Origin: Hydrogenibacillus sp.
GTDB taxonomy: Bacteria > Bacillota > Bacilli > Thermicanales > DSM-22653
Direction: 5' to 3'
Assembly (NCBI GenBank): GCA_014896255.1
Contig: JADBKT010000006.1
Location: 1 to 64,000 of the forward strand
Length of the DNA: 64,000 nt
Part shown: positions 35,635 to 43,399 of the stretch, piece after piece
How positions within the stretch are numbered: position 1 is the stretch's first letter
Layout of the letters: every line of letters begins with the position of its first letter
Translations under genes and position numbers: made by a program
Notes under the pieces: model-generated
Seen by the model: only the letters and a program-made list of their open reading frames with translations
Databases searched by the model: none
What the model was told of the DNA's origin: nothing

Positions 35635-35647
35635 GAGGTGAGTCCAG

Positions 35648-35872
35648 ATGGCTCAACAAAACACCCAGTCTCGTAACCGAAACCAGCTGGTCGTTCCGGG
35701 GGCGGAGCAGGCGATCGATCAGATGAAGTATGAGATCGCCTCGGAATTCGGCGTGCAGCTCGGCCCGGATACGACTTCACGTGCCAACGGTTCCGTCGGT
35801 GGCGAAATCACGAAGCGCCTGGTTCAGTTTGCCCAACAGCACCTGGCCGGCCAACATCCCCAAGGATTCTAA
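35648..35872 (+). CDS. Alpha/beta-type small acid-soluble spore protein (SASP)
   Basis: A 74-residue DNA-binding spore protein. Family motifs: [20 protein letters not shown], with the GPR protease site near [12 protein letters not shown], and [20 protein letters not shown]. These proteins coat forespore DNA and protect it from UV and heat. GGAGGTGA precedes the ATG. Its position after thiI matches sspA in Bacillus. Presence of this gene is the clearest evidence that the organism sporulates. Confidence 0.95.
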   Translation: MAQQNTQSRNRNQLVVPGAEQAIDQMKYEIASEFGVQLGPDTTSRANGSVGGEITKRLVQFAQQHLAGQHPQGF

Positions 35873-35982
35873 CCCCATAATGGCATAACTTCTCTCGCAG
35901 GCGGCGGAGTTTCGTCGCCTGCATCGTTTGTTTCGGCCTTAAAAAGCGCGGTCGAAGCGATTTCGGAGGTGAGTCGACGAAG

Positions 35983-36621
35983 ATGGCGTTCGGCACGCTT
36001 GCGTCCATCGCGCTGTTCGCCGGGGTCTTGATCATCGTCTTGTGGGCGGTGTGGATCTCGCCCGTGAGCATCCATCTCGTGTTGCAGGTCGACCGCCGAT
36101 GGGCGGTGACTGCCGCCGTGGCGGTGACGTTTCTGTACGGACGCGTTCGGGTGACGCGCGATCTTTGGCCGTCGTCCGGAAAAACGACGCGGACGGGCGG
36201 CCGCACCGCGGATAAGGCGGGCGAGCGGGACCGATCGCGAAGCGGACGCACGGGCGGAGATGCCGGAAGGCTCTTTCGCGCCGTCCTTCGCCATCGCCGA
36301 GACTTCCGGAACATTCACCTCACTTCCTTTCGTTGGCGGTCGATCGTCGGAACGGGCGACGCGGCGGAGAGCGCGATCCTCTCCGGCCTGGCGCATCAAG
36401 TGAAAACGTTCGTCTGGGTGCTCCTCGCTTCTTGGACGACCGCCGAGCGCGTTCCGGAACTGACGGTGAAGCCCGACTTTCGGGCACCGAACTTTACCAC
36501 CGCCCTCGACTGCATAGCGCACATTCGGCTCGGTGATGCTATGCTCACGGCGATCAAGATCGCATACGCGATGCGAGGAAGGCGGGAGATGTCATGGACA
36601 ATCATCCCATCGAGGGCCTGA
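35983..36621 (+). CDS. ytfI: DUF2953 membrane-associated protein (YtfI-like)
   Basis: A 212-residue protein with an N-terminal membrane helix (about 5-25, SIALFAGVLIIVLWAVWIS), a variable basic, Arg/Gly-rich centre and a conserved C-terminal half (TGDAAESAILSGLAHQVKTF, DCIAHIRLGDAML) as in DUF2953 proteins. GGAGGTGA precedes the ATG. It overlaps the ytfJ start by 28 bases. In Bacillus ytfI lies next to ytfJ and both are forespore genes. Exact role unknown. Confidence 0.8.
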   Translation: MAFGTLASIALFAGVLIIVLWAVWISPVSIHLVLQVDRRWAVTAAVAVTFLYGRVRVTRDLWPSSGKTTRTGGRTADKAGERDRSRSGRTGGDAGRLFRAVLRHRRDFRNIHLTSFRWRSIVGTGDAAESAILSGLAHQVKTFVWVLLASWTTAERVPELTVKPDFRAPNFTTALDCIAHIRLGDAMLTAIKIAYAMRGRREMSWTIIPSRA

Positions 36622-37055
36622 TGGCCAAGGCCTTGGACAACATCAAGGGCATGGTCGACGTCTCGACGATCATCGGGGAACCGATCGTCACTCCGGACGG
36701 GAGCACCATTTTGCCGATCAGTAAGGTCGGGTTTGGATTCGTCGCCGGCGGGACGGAATTCGATCCCGGTACGTCCCAAGATGCGGAGCTGCCGTTCGGC
36801 GGCGGCAGCGGCGGCGGGGTGTCGATTCAGCCGGTCGGGTTTCTTGTCGTCGGCAGGACGGATGTGCGCTTTATTCCGCTGGAGCCGACGGTCCACCTGT
36901 ACGATCGTTTGATCGACTTTGCGCCTAAAGCGTTTGATAAGCTGAACGCGCTTATCCGCGGTACGCAAAACGGAGGTCAAGATCGAGGCGCCCAAGGCGC
37001 ACAAAAAGGGTCAAAACGGGTGGTGCAGGTCGAGACGGAAGAAGAAGAGGCGTAA
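36594..37055 (+). CDS. ytfJ: Sporulation protein YtfJ (GerW family)
   Basis: A 153-residue protein starting with DNHPIEGLMAKALDNIKGMV, then GEPIVTPDGSTILPISKVGF, a glycine-rich centre, and PVGFLVVGRTDVRFIPLEP, all typical of GerW/YtfJ spore proteins. Family members are made in the forespore and are linked to germination. It overlaps ytfI, indicating a shared transcript, with a GGCGGGAG ribosome site inside ytfI. Confidence 0.93.
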   Translation: MDNHPIEGLMAKALDNIKGMVDVSTIIGEPIVTPDGSTILPISKVGFGFVAGGTEFDPGTSQDAELPFGGGSGGGVSIQPVGFLVVGRTDVRFIPLEPTVHLYDRLIDFAPKAFDKLNALIRGTQNGGQDRGAQGAQKGSKRVVQVETEEEEA

Positions 37056-37161
37056 AGCAAAATAGGCTTTGACCGGCGTCCGGTGGTCCAATCAAGAATC
37101 GATGTACCGGCGTATAACGAAGATGAAAAAAGCGCGGCCGATGGCGCGACGGGGCGGAGGG

Positions 37162-37686
37162 ATGGACGTGTGGCACGAGTATTCGACGGTAAAACTGCTC
37201 CAATACCTCATCCCCGCATCGCATTTTTTATTCGTCGATCGGCTCGGTGAAGACGAAGCGATTTTTCACTATCGCCGGGGCATTTATTTCGTCTACGACG
37301 ACGGCGCCATCGTCGGCATGCCCAAGCCGAAACGCTGGGAGACGCTCTCTTTCGCCGATCTGTGGGGAATGCTGTACCGCTCGCCGTTTGTCAAAGATTA
37401 CGATGAAGCGGGGATCTTCGATCTCGGCGAGTTTTTGCGCGACATCGGGTACGTCGTGGCGACCAAACGCACGCCGCTTGCCCATCTGTTTACCATCGCT
37501 CCGCGATATACGCCGGACGACGTCGTCGAGGAAGTGCGCATGCAGGGCGTTTCCTTTCCTTTTGCATTGTATCATGCCGTCATGGCTTGTACTCGGCATT
37601 ATCACGAGAGCGGCCAGGAGGTCGAATTCGCCATCGTCGGCATCGATTCGTACTCTTTGCCGAAGGAGCGGTTGGCCGATCCTTGA
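37162..37686 (+). CDS. Hypothetical protein, about 174 residues
   Basis: A soluble protein with a mixed alpha/beta pattern, many acidic residues and no membrane segment: STVKLLQYLIPASHFLFVDR, HYRRGIYFVYDDGAIVGMPK, FDLGEFLRDIGYVVATKRT. No family is recognised. ATG 37162 lies 1 base after GGAGG, while GTG 37168 is spaced 7 bases from it, so the true start may be GTG 37168. It ends before the fabI promoter. Confidence 0.6.
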   Translation: MDVWHEYSTVKLLQYLIPASHFLFVDRLGEDEAIFHYRRGIYFVYDDGAIVGMPKPKRWETLSFADLWGMLYRSPFVKDYDEAGIFDLGEFLRDIGYVVATKRTPLAHLFTIAPRYTPDDVVEEVRMQGVSFPFALYHAVMACTRHYHESGQEVEFAIVGIDSYSLPKERLADP

Positions 37687-37780
37687 CGGACGCCGATAGG
37701 CCGAAGACGCTCCCTTGTGGGCGGCGCACGGACCAACGGCGTGGAGCGGCGGAGGATGAACGGGCGATAAAACGGCGTGC

Positions 37781-37809
37781 TTGCCGGGCCGTCTTCGCTC
37801 TGATATAAT
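37781..37809 (+). promoter_or_regulatory. Sigma-A promoter of fabI
   Basis: TTGCCG (37781-37786), a 17-base spacer and consensus TATAAT (37804-37809) with an extended TG at 37801-37802, 34 bases before the ATG. Confidence 0.8.
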
Positions 37810-37815
37810 TTCCTG

Positions 37816-37826
37816 TGATTAAATCA
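37816..37826. promoter_or_regulatory. Palindrome at the fabI transcription start (candidate operator)
   Basis: TGATT-A-AATCA is a perfect inverted repeat inside the longer partial repeat CCTG...CAGG (37812-37828). It covers the predicted +1, a repressor position. It does not clearly match the FapR consensus of Bacillus, so the regulator is unknown. Confidence 0.4.
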
Positions 37827-37842
37827 GGTGGAGGCGGCGACG

Positions 37843-38616
37843 ATGGCTTTATTACAAGATCGTACATATGTCGTCATGGGGGTGGCCAACCAGCGGTCGA
37901 TCGCTTGGGGGATCGCCCGTGCGCTGGACGCGCAAGGCGCCCGGCTGGTGTTTACGTATCAAGGGGAGCGGTTAAAGGAGGCCGTCGAATCGCTGGTCAA
38001 AACGCTCGGCCGAGACGACGCCCTTCTGTATCCGCTCGATGTGACGCGGGACGAGGAAATCGACGGGTTGAGGGCCTTTTTGGAGACGAACGTCGGCACC
38101 ATCCACGGTCTCGTGCATGCCGTGGCCTTCGCCAAGAAAGAAGAACTCGAAGGCGAATACGTGGATACGTCCCGCGACGGGTTTCACCTCGCGCACGATG
38201 TGAGCGTCTATTCGCTCGTCGGCGTGTCGCGTGCGCTTCGGCCGCTCTTCCGGGAAGGCGGGAGCATCGTAACGCTCACCTACCTCGGCAGCGAACGGGT
38301 CGTCCCGAACTACAACATCATGGGTGTGGCCAAAGCCTCGCTCGAGGCGAGCGTGCGTTATCTGGCGAACGACCTGGGGAAAGACGGCATCCGCGTCAAC
38401 GCCATCTCCGCCGGGCCGATCCGCACCGTGTCGGCCAAAGGGGTGAGCGGCTTCAACGATATTTTGCACGTCATCGAGGCGCGCGCGCCGCTGCGCCGCA
38501 ATGTGACGCAGGAAGACGTCGGCGCGGTGGCGATGTTCTTGATGAGCGATCTTTCCCGTGCGGTGACGGGGGAAGTGATTCACGTCGACAGCGGCTATCA
38601 CATCATGGGGCTTTAG
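37843..38616 (+). CDS. fabI: Enoyl-[acyl-carrier-protein] reductase FabI
   Basis: A 257-residue short-chain dehydrogenase that reduces enoyl-ACP in the last step of each fatty-acid elongation round. FabI features: VMGVANQRSIAWGIARAL (divergent NAD site), LVHAVAFAKKEELEGEY, the catalytic Y-x6-K in YNIMGVAKASLEASVRYL, and INAISAGPIRT. ATG 37843 has GGAGG about 8 bases upstream. Its 3' end overlaps the convergent GNAT gene by 14 bases. Confidence 0.95.
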   Translation: MALLQDRTYVVMGVANQRSIAWGIARALDAQGARLVFTYQGERLKEAVESLVKTLGRDDALLYPLDVTRDEEIDGLRAFLETNVGTIHGLVHAVAFAKKEELEGEYVDTSRDGFHLAHDVSVYSLVGVSRALRPLFREGGSIVTLTYLGSERVVPNYNIMGVAKASLEASVRYLANDLGKDGIRVNAISAGPIRTVSAKGVSGFNDILHVIEARAPLRRNVTQEDVGAVAMFLMSDLSRAVTGEVIHVDSGYHIMGL

Positions 38617-39082
38617 TGTGCGCCTGGAGCGGTTTTTCCATGGCCACGTGTTCGATGCCGGCTTCCGTAAAGGGCGCCCCGAGCTTCCGGTAGCCGAGCC
38701 GTTCATAAAAACCGACGACGGGCCGTTGGGCGTGCAGATACGCTCGAACGTGCCCGTTTGTTTTTGCCCACGCCTCCGCCGCTTTCATCAGCGCGCGTCC
38801 GGCACCGCGGGAGCGAAAGGACGGGAGTACGGCGACGCGTTCCACCTTTACCGCGCCGTCGCGGTACGGCCGAAGCCTTAAGCATCCGGCCGGTTCGCCG
38901 TCCATCGTGAGCAGAATGTATACGGTTTTCGGATCGTCGTCGTAGGCGTCGATCTCGAGCGCCTCCGGGACCCCCTGCTCGTCGATGAATACGCGGCGAC
39001 GGATGTCGAAGACGGCGCGACGGGTTTCGGCTTGATCGCCAATGTCGTGATCGTTGGGGATGATGTGCGCTTGTACGGTCAT
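38603..39082 (-). CDS. GNAT-family N-acetyltransferase
   Basis: A 159-residue acetyltransferase of the ElaA/YjcF type: an N-terminal IRRRVFIDEQGVPEALEID motif, the acetyl-CoA pyrophosphate loop in SFRSRGAGRALM (R-x-x-G-x-G/A) and GFYERLGYRKLG near the C-terminus. Substrate unknown. The ATG at 39082 follows a GAAAGCGGTGA stretch. Convergent with fabI. Confidence 0.85.
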   Translation of the reverse strand: MTVQAHIIPNDHDIGDQAETRRAVFDIRRRVFIDEQGVPEALEIDAYDDDPKTVYILLTMDGEPAGCLRLRPYRDGAVKVERVAVLPSFRSRGAGRALMKAAEAWAKTNGHVRAYLHAQRPVVGFYERLGYRKLGAPFTEAGIEHVAMEKPLQAHTKAP

Positions 39083-39165
39083 GGTCGATCACCGCTTTCC
39101 ACAACTTTTCCTGTCGCATTGCGTAGAAATGGATGATCTATGAAACGACGGAGGCGGACGGAGCC

Positions 39166-39822
39166 ATGCGGCCGTTCAACAGGTTTTGGGCATTATCGCT
39201 GGCGCTTTCTTTATTGATCGTGCTGTTCCTGGGCTGTATGTACGACGCGGCGTCGGCCGCCGGAGAACTCGATGTGGGGAAAATCCGCGTCAACGACGAG
39301 GTCGTCTACGACGCCAAGTCTCCATCGAGTACGCTCATCGCCTCTCTCGGCGGGCAGGTCCGGCTGGCGCTTCAGCAGTTGGCGTCCGCCTTCAACGTGA
39401 TTTTTAATTGGGATCCGGCCACGAAAACGGCGAGTTTTTATCAACCGGAAGTGCATATGCTCACGGCTTCGCTCGTGGAAAAGAAAGAGGAAGGCATCGA
39501 GATCAAGTGGCCTTTCGGTCTTGTCAAATCGGGCGACAAGCTCGATCGGTTTTTCGTTTATGTGGAAGTGAACCGCCTGCCGGAACGCGGAATGGAGTTC
39601 CGGTTGAACGTCGGGGCTCCCGGAAAACCGGGCAGCGGAGAGTTCGCCGTGGTACCCGGAACGGTCAAACTGGACGACACGAGCGGGTGGATCATCTTCG
39701 AGGTGCGGAATGCGCGTTTCGCCGATGCCGGCGACTATCGCATCCAATTGCAGGTCCGCGGGTCGAAGACGAACGACCGCTATGTGACGATCGGCGAAAA
39801 GACGATCGTCGCCACGCGCTAA
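39166..39822 (+). CDS. Secreted protein with a copper-amine-oxidase-like N-terminal domain
   Basis: A 218-residue protein with a signal peptide (core about 8-20) and a probable cleavage after ASA near residue 29. IRVNDEVVYDAKS, then LASAFNVIFNWDPATKTASF resembles half of a copper-amine-oxidase N-terminal stalk domain, common in Firmicutes envelope proteins. The remainder is a beta-sandwich (FFVYVEVNRLPERGMEFRLN, YRIQLQVRGSK). ATG 39166 is chosen because it starts the signal peptide; an upstream in-frame ATG exists at 39133. Function unknown. Confidence 0.6.
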   Translation: MRPFNRFWALSLALSLLIVLFLGCMYDAASAAGELDVGKIRVNDEVVYDAKSPSSTLIASLGGQVRLALQQLASAFNVIFNWDPATKTASFYQPEVHMLTASLVEKKEEGIEIKWPFGLVKSGDKLDRFFVYVEVNRLPERGMEFRLNVGAPGKPGSGEFAVVPGTVKLDDTSGWIIFEVRNARFADAGDYRIQLQVRGSKTNDRYVTIGEKTIVATR

Positions 39823-39850
39823 AATCGTTCGATGAGCTCGATCGACATGT

Positions 39851-39880
39851 AAAAACGCCGCTCGGTGCGCGGCGTTTTTT
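39851..39880. terminator. Bidirectional Rho-independent terminator
   Basis: AAAAACGCCGC (39851-39861) pairs with GCGGCGTTTTT (39869-39879) around a 7-base loop, with a T-run to 39880 and an A-run on the other side. It serves the secreted-protein gene and the convergent DUF1885-like gene. Confidence 0.9.
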
Positions 39881-40289
39881 ATTTTTTCTTCCCGGTGAAG
39901 TACTGCAGGCGGCCGTTGAACAAGATGAGTTCGGCGTGGTAATGTTTGGCCAGGTAGCGGGCGAGCTCATTCGCCTTGCCGAGGTCGCCCTGCGTCGCGT
40001 CGTCCGGAAGGGTGATCTGGACGACGCCGATGCCGTCCGTCGTCTTCGCGGTCATGAGCAGCCGGCGGTACATGACGGGATCGTGGCCGACGAGCTCGAG
40101 GTAGGTCAGGTCGCCTTGCCGTTTTTCTTCAATCGTGTACGGGAAGGCGTAGTGCGCATAGTCCCAGCCGAGCTGGACGCCCGTTTTCTCCAGCTGGGCG
40201 CGGTATGCTTCCAGCGCCTTGCGCAGGGTGTTCACCGACACCTCTTCGCCTTCTTGCGGTGTCCAGCGGATATAGGCGCTTTTGGGCAT
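39879..40289 (-). CDS. DUF1885-like protein
   Basis: A 136-residue soluble protein: PKSAYIRWTPQEG at the start, QLGWDYAHYAFPYTIEE in the middle, LPDDATQGDLGKANELARYL and ILFNGRLQYFTGKKK at the end. This order matches, from memory, the DUF1885 family of thermophilic Bacillaceae, whose function is unknown. The stop codon overlaps the T-run of the shared terminator. Confidence 0.7.
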   Translation of the reverse strand: MPKSAYIRWTPQEGEEVSVNTLRKALEAYRAQLEKTGVQLGWDYAHYAFPYTIEEKRQGDLTYLELVGHDPVMYRRLLMTAKTTDGIGVVQITLPDDATQGDLGKANELARYLAKHYHAELILFNGRLQYFTGKKK

Positions 40290-40347
40290 GACGCTTCATC
40301 CTTTCATGATGTGTCTTGAATCCAAAAGCGACTGCACGTGCCCGATC

Positions 40348-40596
40348 TTACGCTTTCGTACCGGCGGTGCTTCTGGCCGCCAGCGCGTCCCCCAGTTCTT
40401 CCAAAAATTCTTCGAGGTCGTCGCCGAAGACGACCTCCCGCCCGATGAGCGCATACGGGACGTCGTCGCAGAACGCACAACGGTTTTGACACTTGGCGAC
40501 GATGACGTTCAAGCCGGCGCGCCGGGCCATCTCTTCGACGGCCGCGACGACTTCGGTTGCGGCGTTGTTTTGGCAAAGGCTCACAAATCGCGCCAT
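40348..40596 (-). CDS. DUF1450 protein (YuzB-like)
   Basis: An 82-residue protein with two cysteine groups (FVSLCQNN and KCQNRCAFCDDVPYALI), as in the YuzB/DUF1450 family, which has a thioredoxin-like iron-sulfur-ferredoxin shape. ATG 40596 is 9 bases from AAGGAG; ATG 40602 would be only 3 bases away. Function unknown. Confidence 0.8.
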   Translation of the reverse strand: MARFVSLCQNNAATEVVAAVEEMARRAGLNVIVAKCQNRCAFCDDVPYALIGREVVFGDDLEEFLEELGDALAARSTAGTKA

Positions 40597-40706
40597 CGCC
40601 ATCGGCTCCTTTTGAGCGAGCGAATTGCTTGAGACCATTGTACCACAATGCATTCGGCAAAAGGAAGGGATCCGTCCGTGACGAAAGGAGCAGGATCATT
40701 TTTCCA

Positions 40707-40736
40707 TTGACATCAATGAGCTATACCGTATAGAAT
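40707..40736 (+). promoter_or_regulatory. Promoter of the SR1-like RNA with a palindromic operator
   Basis: TTGACA (40707-40712), an 18-base spacer and TAGAAT (40731-40736). A perfect palindrome CTATAC-C-GTATAG (40721-40733) overlaps the -10 element, a repressor-type position. In Bacillus the SR1 promoter is repressed by CcpN under glycolytic conditions; whether this palindrome is a CcpN site is not known. Confidence 0.7.
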
Positions 40737-40803
40737 AATGACACATAAGAAAGCGGATTCAAGAACAAACAGTAGGACATATTGTCCGGGAGGGGCGAGC
40801 CAG

Positions 40804-40965
40804 ATGGGGCAATACGTGTGCCGATCGTGCGGACGTGTCGTCGGGCATTTTGAGACACACAAAGTAACGGTGTTGTTCGTCCGTCCGGACGGCATGTGCC
40901 CGGCCTGTCGACGGGAAGAAGCGCGCTATGCGGTGCAAAGCACGGTATTGTCCGGCGATCAGTAG
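40804..40965 (+). CDS. SR1P-family small peptide (GapA-binding)
   Basis: A 53-residue peptide. GQYVCRSCGRVVGHFETHKV followed by VLFVRPDGMCPACRRE has the SR1P arrangement of two CxxC knuckles around a HFE...KVT-V-L centre. In Bacillus subtilis SR1P binds GapA and promotes its interaction with RNase J1. GGAGGGGCG precedes the ATG at 40804. It is longer than the 39-residue Bacillus peptide, with about 15 extra C-terminal residues. The neighbour speA supports the assignment. Confidence 0.78.
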   Translation: MGQYVCRSCGRVVGHFETHKVTVLFVRPDGMCPACRREEARYAVQSTVLSGDQ

Positions 40966-40998
40966 CGGGACGCGGTTCGAGGCGCTCCGATCGACAAA

Positions 40999-41036
40999 AA
41001 AAAATCCCCGGCGCCGCCAAGCGCAGGGGATTTTTT
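40999..41036. terminator. Bidirectional terminator between the SR1-like RNA and speA
   Basis: AAAAAATCCCC (40999-41009) pairs with GGGGATTTTTT (41026-41036), and an inner GCGC/GCGC stem (41011-41014, 41021-41024) extends it. A- and T-runs flank both sides, so it can end both converging transcripts. Confidence 0.92.
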
Positions 41037-41051
41037 GTATGCTTGTCGCGA

Positions 41052-42518
41052 TCATCGGAGCGGCGTCCGCTCTTTGATCACCTTGACGGTCTTTAATGTC
41101 GCGTCTTCCGGACCTTGAACGGGGAGCCCTTCCTCGACGTTCGCTTTGATGTATTCGATGTTTTCCCGGGTCAAAATTTCACCGGGCATGACGACGGGGA
41201 TGCCCGGCGGGTAGACCATGATGAACTCGGCCATGATGCGGTCTTCCGCGGCATCGAGCGGCACGCGCTCCGTCTCGGCGTAGAACGCATCACGCGGAGA
41301 CAGGGCGAGGGCCGGCATCTCCGGCAGGAGGATCGGCCGCGTCGCTTTGGCGCCGTTTTGCCGGTGCGCATGCGAGAGCCGGCGAAGGGCGTCGGTGAGC
41401 CGGCGGACGGCGTCGTCGTCGTCGGCCAAGGTGAAGAGGAACAGCGCGTTGTATAGGTCCGACAGCTCCACTTCAATGCCGGCGTGTTCCCGGAGCCAGA
41501 CTTCCGCATCCGAGCCCGAGATGCCGAGGCCTAAGACGTGGACGGTGAGTTTGGTCGGATCGAGCCCGAAGGCGTCGGGCGGTACGTCGTCCGCTTCCAG
41601 GGCGACGAGCCCGGGGATCGTGCGGACGGCGCGCCGGACGATCTCCGCGCGCTCCATCGCCGCCTCCAGCTTGTCCCGCCCGAGTAAAGCGAGCTGCCGG
41701 CGGGCCGTATCGAGCGAGGCGAGCAGGAGGTAGGAGGTGGATGTCGTCATGAGGAGCGAGAGCGTAACGCGCAGCCGCTCCGGCGTAAGGCGCCGTCCCT
41801 GGTGGAGGAGGAGCGAGCTTTGGGTGAGCGATCCGCCGAGCTTATGCACGCTCGTCGCCGCGGCGTCGGCGCCGGATTGCATCGCCGACGGGGGCAGTTT
41901 GGGATGAAAGGCAAAGTGTGCGCCGTGGGCTTCGTCGACGAGCACCGGAATGTCGCGCCGGTGGGCCGCTTCGACGATCGCCGGAAGATCGACGGCGACG
42001 CCGTAGTACGTCGGACTCACGACGAGCACGGCTTTGGCGTCGGGATGCTCGTCCAGCGCCTTGTTCACCGCCGCGGCGCTCACGCCGTGGGCGATGCCGA
42101 AGCGTTCGTCCATCTCCGGGTAGATGAAGATCGGGACGGCACCGGCGAGGACGATCGCCGAGAGGACCGATTTATGCACGTTGCGCGGGACGACGATCTT
42201 CTCCCGCGGGCCGACGGCGGCCAGCACCATGGCCATGATCGCCGTCGATGTCCCTTGAACGGAAAAAAAGGCGTTTTCCGCGCCGAACGCTTCGGCCGCC
42301 AGGCGCTCGGCGTCGCGGATGATGCCCCGGGGGGCGTGAAGGTCGTCGAGCGGGGCGATGTTGATGAGATCGATGGCCAGCGTCTTTTCCCCGACCCACT
42401 CCCGAAAGGCCGGGTCCATGCCGCGGCCCGCCTTATGCCCCGGGATGTGGAACGGGTAGGCGCCGCGTCGGGCGTGCGCGATCAGCCCTTCAAAGAGCGG
42501 TGCGCGCGTTTGGTCCAC
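41052..42518 (-). CDS. speA: Arginine decarboxylase (Orn/Lys/Arg decarboxylase fold I)
   Basis: A 488-residue PLP decarboxylase of the SpeA/YaaO type. Landmarks: PFHIPGHKAGRGMD near the start, NAFFSVQGTSTAIMAMVLA, LVDEAHGAHFAFHPKLP, the PLP lysine in SVHKLGGSLTQSS (about residue 230) and the C-terminal domain FIMVYPPGIPVVMPGE. By analogy it makes agmatine for polyamine synthesis; lysine decarboxylase activity cannot be excluded. The start is GTG 42518 with AAGGTGA upstream. Placement beside SR1P matches Bacillus. Confidence 0.88.
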   Translation of the reverse strand: MDQTRAPLFEGLIAHARRGAYPFHIPGHKAGRGMDPAFREWVGEKTLAIDLINIAPLDDLHAPRGIIRDAERLAAEAFGAENAFFSVQGTSTAIMAMVLAAVGPREKIVVPRNVHKSVLSAIVLAGAVPIFIYPEMDERFGIAHGVSAAAVNKALDEHPDAKAVLVVSPTYYGVAVDLPAIVEAAHRRDIPVLVDEAHGAHFAFHPKLPPSAMQSGADAAATSVHKLGGSLTQSSLLLHQGRRLTPERLRVTLSLLMTTSTSYLLLASLDTARRQLALLGRDKLEAAMERAEIVRRAVRTIPGLVALEADDVPPDAFGLDPTKLTVHVLGLGISGSDAEVWLREHAGIEVELSDLYNALFLFTLADDDDAVRRLTDALRRLSHAHRQNGAKATRPILLPEMPALALSPRDAFYAETERVPLDAAEDRIMAEFIMVYPPGIPVVMPGEILTRENIEYIKANVEEGLPVQGPEDATLKTVKVIKERTPLR

Positions 42519-42566
42519 CGCTGTTCACCTTCTTCTGTGCGGCATAAGTTCCATACAACGCCCCAC

Positions 42567-42575
42567 AGTATAGCA
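42567..42575 (-). promoter_or_regulatory. Extended -10 promoter element of speA
   Basis: The minus strand reads TGCTATACT, an extended -10 element. The expected -35 position (42595-42590, TTTTCC) is weak. It lies about 50 bases before the speA start. Confidence 0.45.
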
Positions 42576-42635
42576 GACGATGCCGGTGAGGAAAAGCGGC
42601 CCGAACGCTCAATATTAAGATTCGTTTACAGCGCT

Positions 42636-42664
42636 TTCACGTCCATGCTCCAAGATGGTATAAT
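42636..42664 (+). promoter_or_regulatory. Promoter of the CBS-domain (DarB-like) gene
   Basis: TTCACG (42636-42641), a 17-base spacer and TATAAT (42659-42664) with an extended TG at 42656-42657. The gene starts 67 bases downstream. Confidence 0.7.
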
Positions 42665-42730
42665 GAAATCGGCTCGTCGCTCGCCGCTTGGATGAACGGG
42701 GGAGAACGAGAGAAAGGATGAGCGCTTCGG

Positions 42731-43186
42731 ATGAACATCGCTTTCTTCTTGTTGCCGAAAGAGGAAGTCGTCTACGTCACCCCGCGCACGACGATGCGAC
42801 AAGCTTTGGAGCGTATGGAGCGCCATCGGTATAACGCCGTGCCGATCGTCGACCAACACGGTTGTTACGTCGGCACGCTCACGGAGGGCGATCTCCTATG
42901 GAAGATCAAAAACACGCCGGGACTCGATTTTTCCAATACGCATACCGTGCGCGTCGAGGAGATTCCGTTGTACAAACAACATCAACCGGTGCGCATCGAC
43001 GCGACGATGGAAGATCTCATCAATCTGGCGATGGAACAAAACTTCGTGCCCGTCGTCGACGAACGCGGCGTGTTCATCGGCATCGTCCGCCGCAAGGAGA
43101 TCTTGGAGTATTGCGCGCGCAGCTTAAAATCGTCGGATAGGTCCGCCGAATTATACGCCGCGAGCCAGGCGGTAGAGCGGGAATAA
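42731..43186 (+). CDS. darB: CBS-domain protein, DarB (YkuL)-like c-di-AMP-binding protein
   Basis: A 151-residue protein made of two CBS domains (about 8-65 and 75-135): VVYVTPRTTMRQALERMERH, YNAVPIVDQHGCYVGTLTEG, NFVPVVDERGVFIGIVRRKE. Length and sequence match DarB/YkuL, which binds c-di-AMP and controls Rel and pyruvate carboxylase in Bacillus. The ATG at 42731 follows AAAGGATGAG at a slightly long distance. It is monocistronic with its own promoter. Confidence 0.8.
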   Translation: MNIAFFLLPKEEVVYVTPRTTMRQALERMERHRYNAVPIVDQHGCYVGTLTEGDLLWKIKNTPGLDFSNTHTVRVEEIPLYKQHQPVRIDATMEDLINLAMEQNFVPVVDERGVFIGIVRRKEILEYCARSLKSSDRSAELYAASQAVERE

Positions 43187-43304
43187 GGTTTGAAATGTTT
43201 CCTCCGCGACGGAAAGCAACCGTTCGCCGGGCGTGCTTGGCGATACAAGCGTTTCTCCGACCACAACAACCGTAGCACAGCGGCGGATTTTCCGCAAATC
43301 CCCC

Positions 43305-43333
43305 TTGAAATTCTTCCGTGTTCATAGTAAGAT
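43305..43333 (+). promoter_or_regulatory. Promoter of the 197-residue hypothetical gene
   Basis: TTGAAA (43305-43310), a 17-base spacer and TAAGAT (43328-43333), 67 bases before the start codon. Confidence 0.65.
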
Positions 43334-43399
43334 AGGATTACCCCAGACAAATAGTATGAATTCCCTGAACACATTTTCTGGAAAGGGGGGGCGAACGGG

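Larger units (their letters stand above)
40743..41036 (+). ncRNA. SR1-like dual-function RNA (encodes SR1P)
   Basis: The predicted transcript runs from about 40743 to the terminator at 41036 (about 290 bases) and carries only the SR1P frame. In Bacillus subtilis SR1 is a base-pairing sRNA that also encodes SR1P and lies beside speA, as here. The 5' end is inferred from the promoter. Base-pairing targets, such as ahrC in Bacillus, were not tested. Confidence 0.5.
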
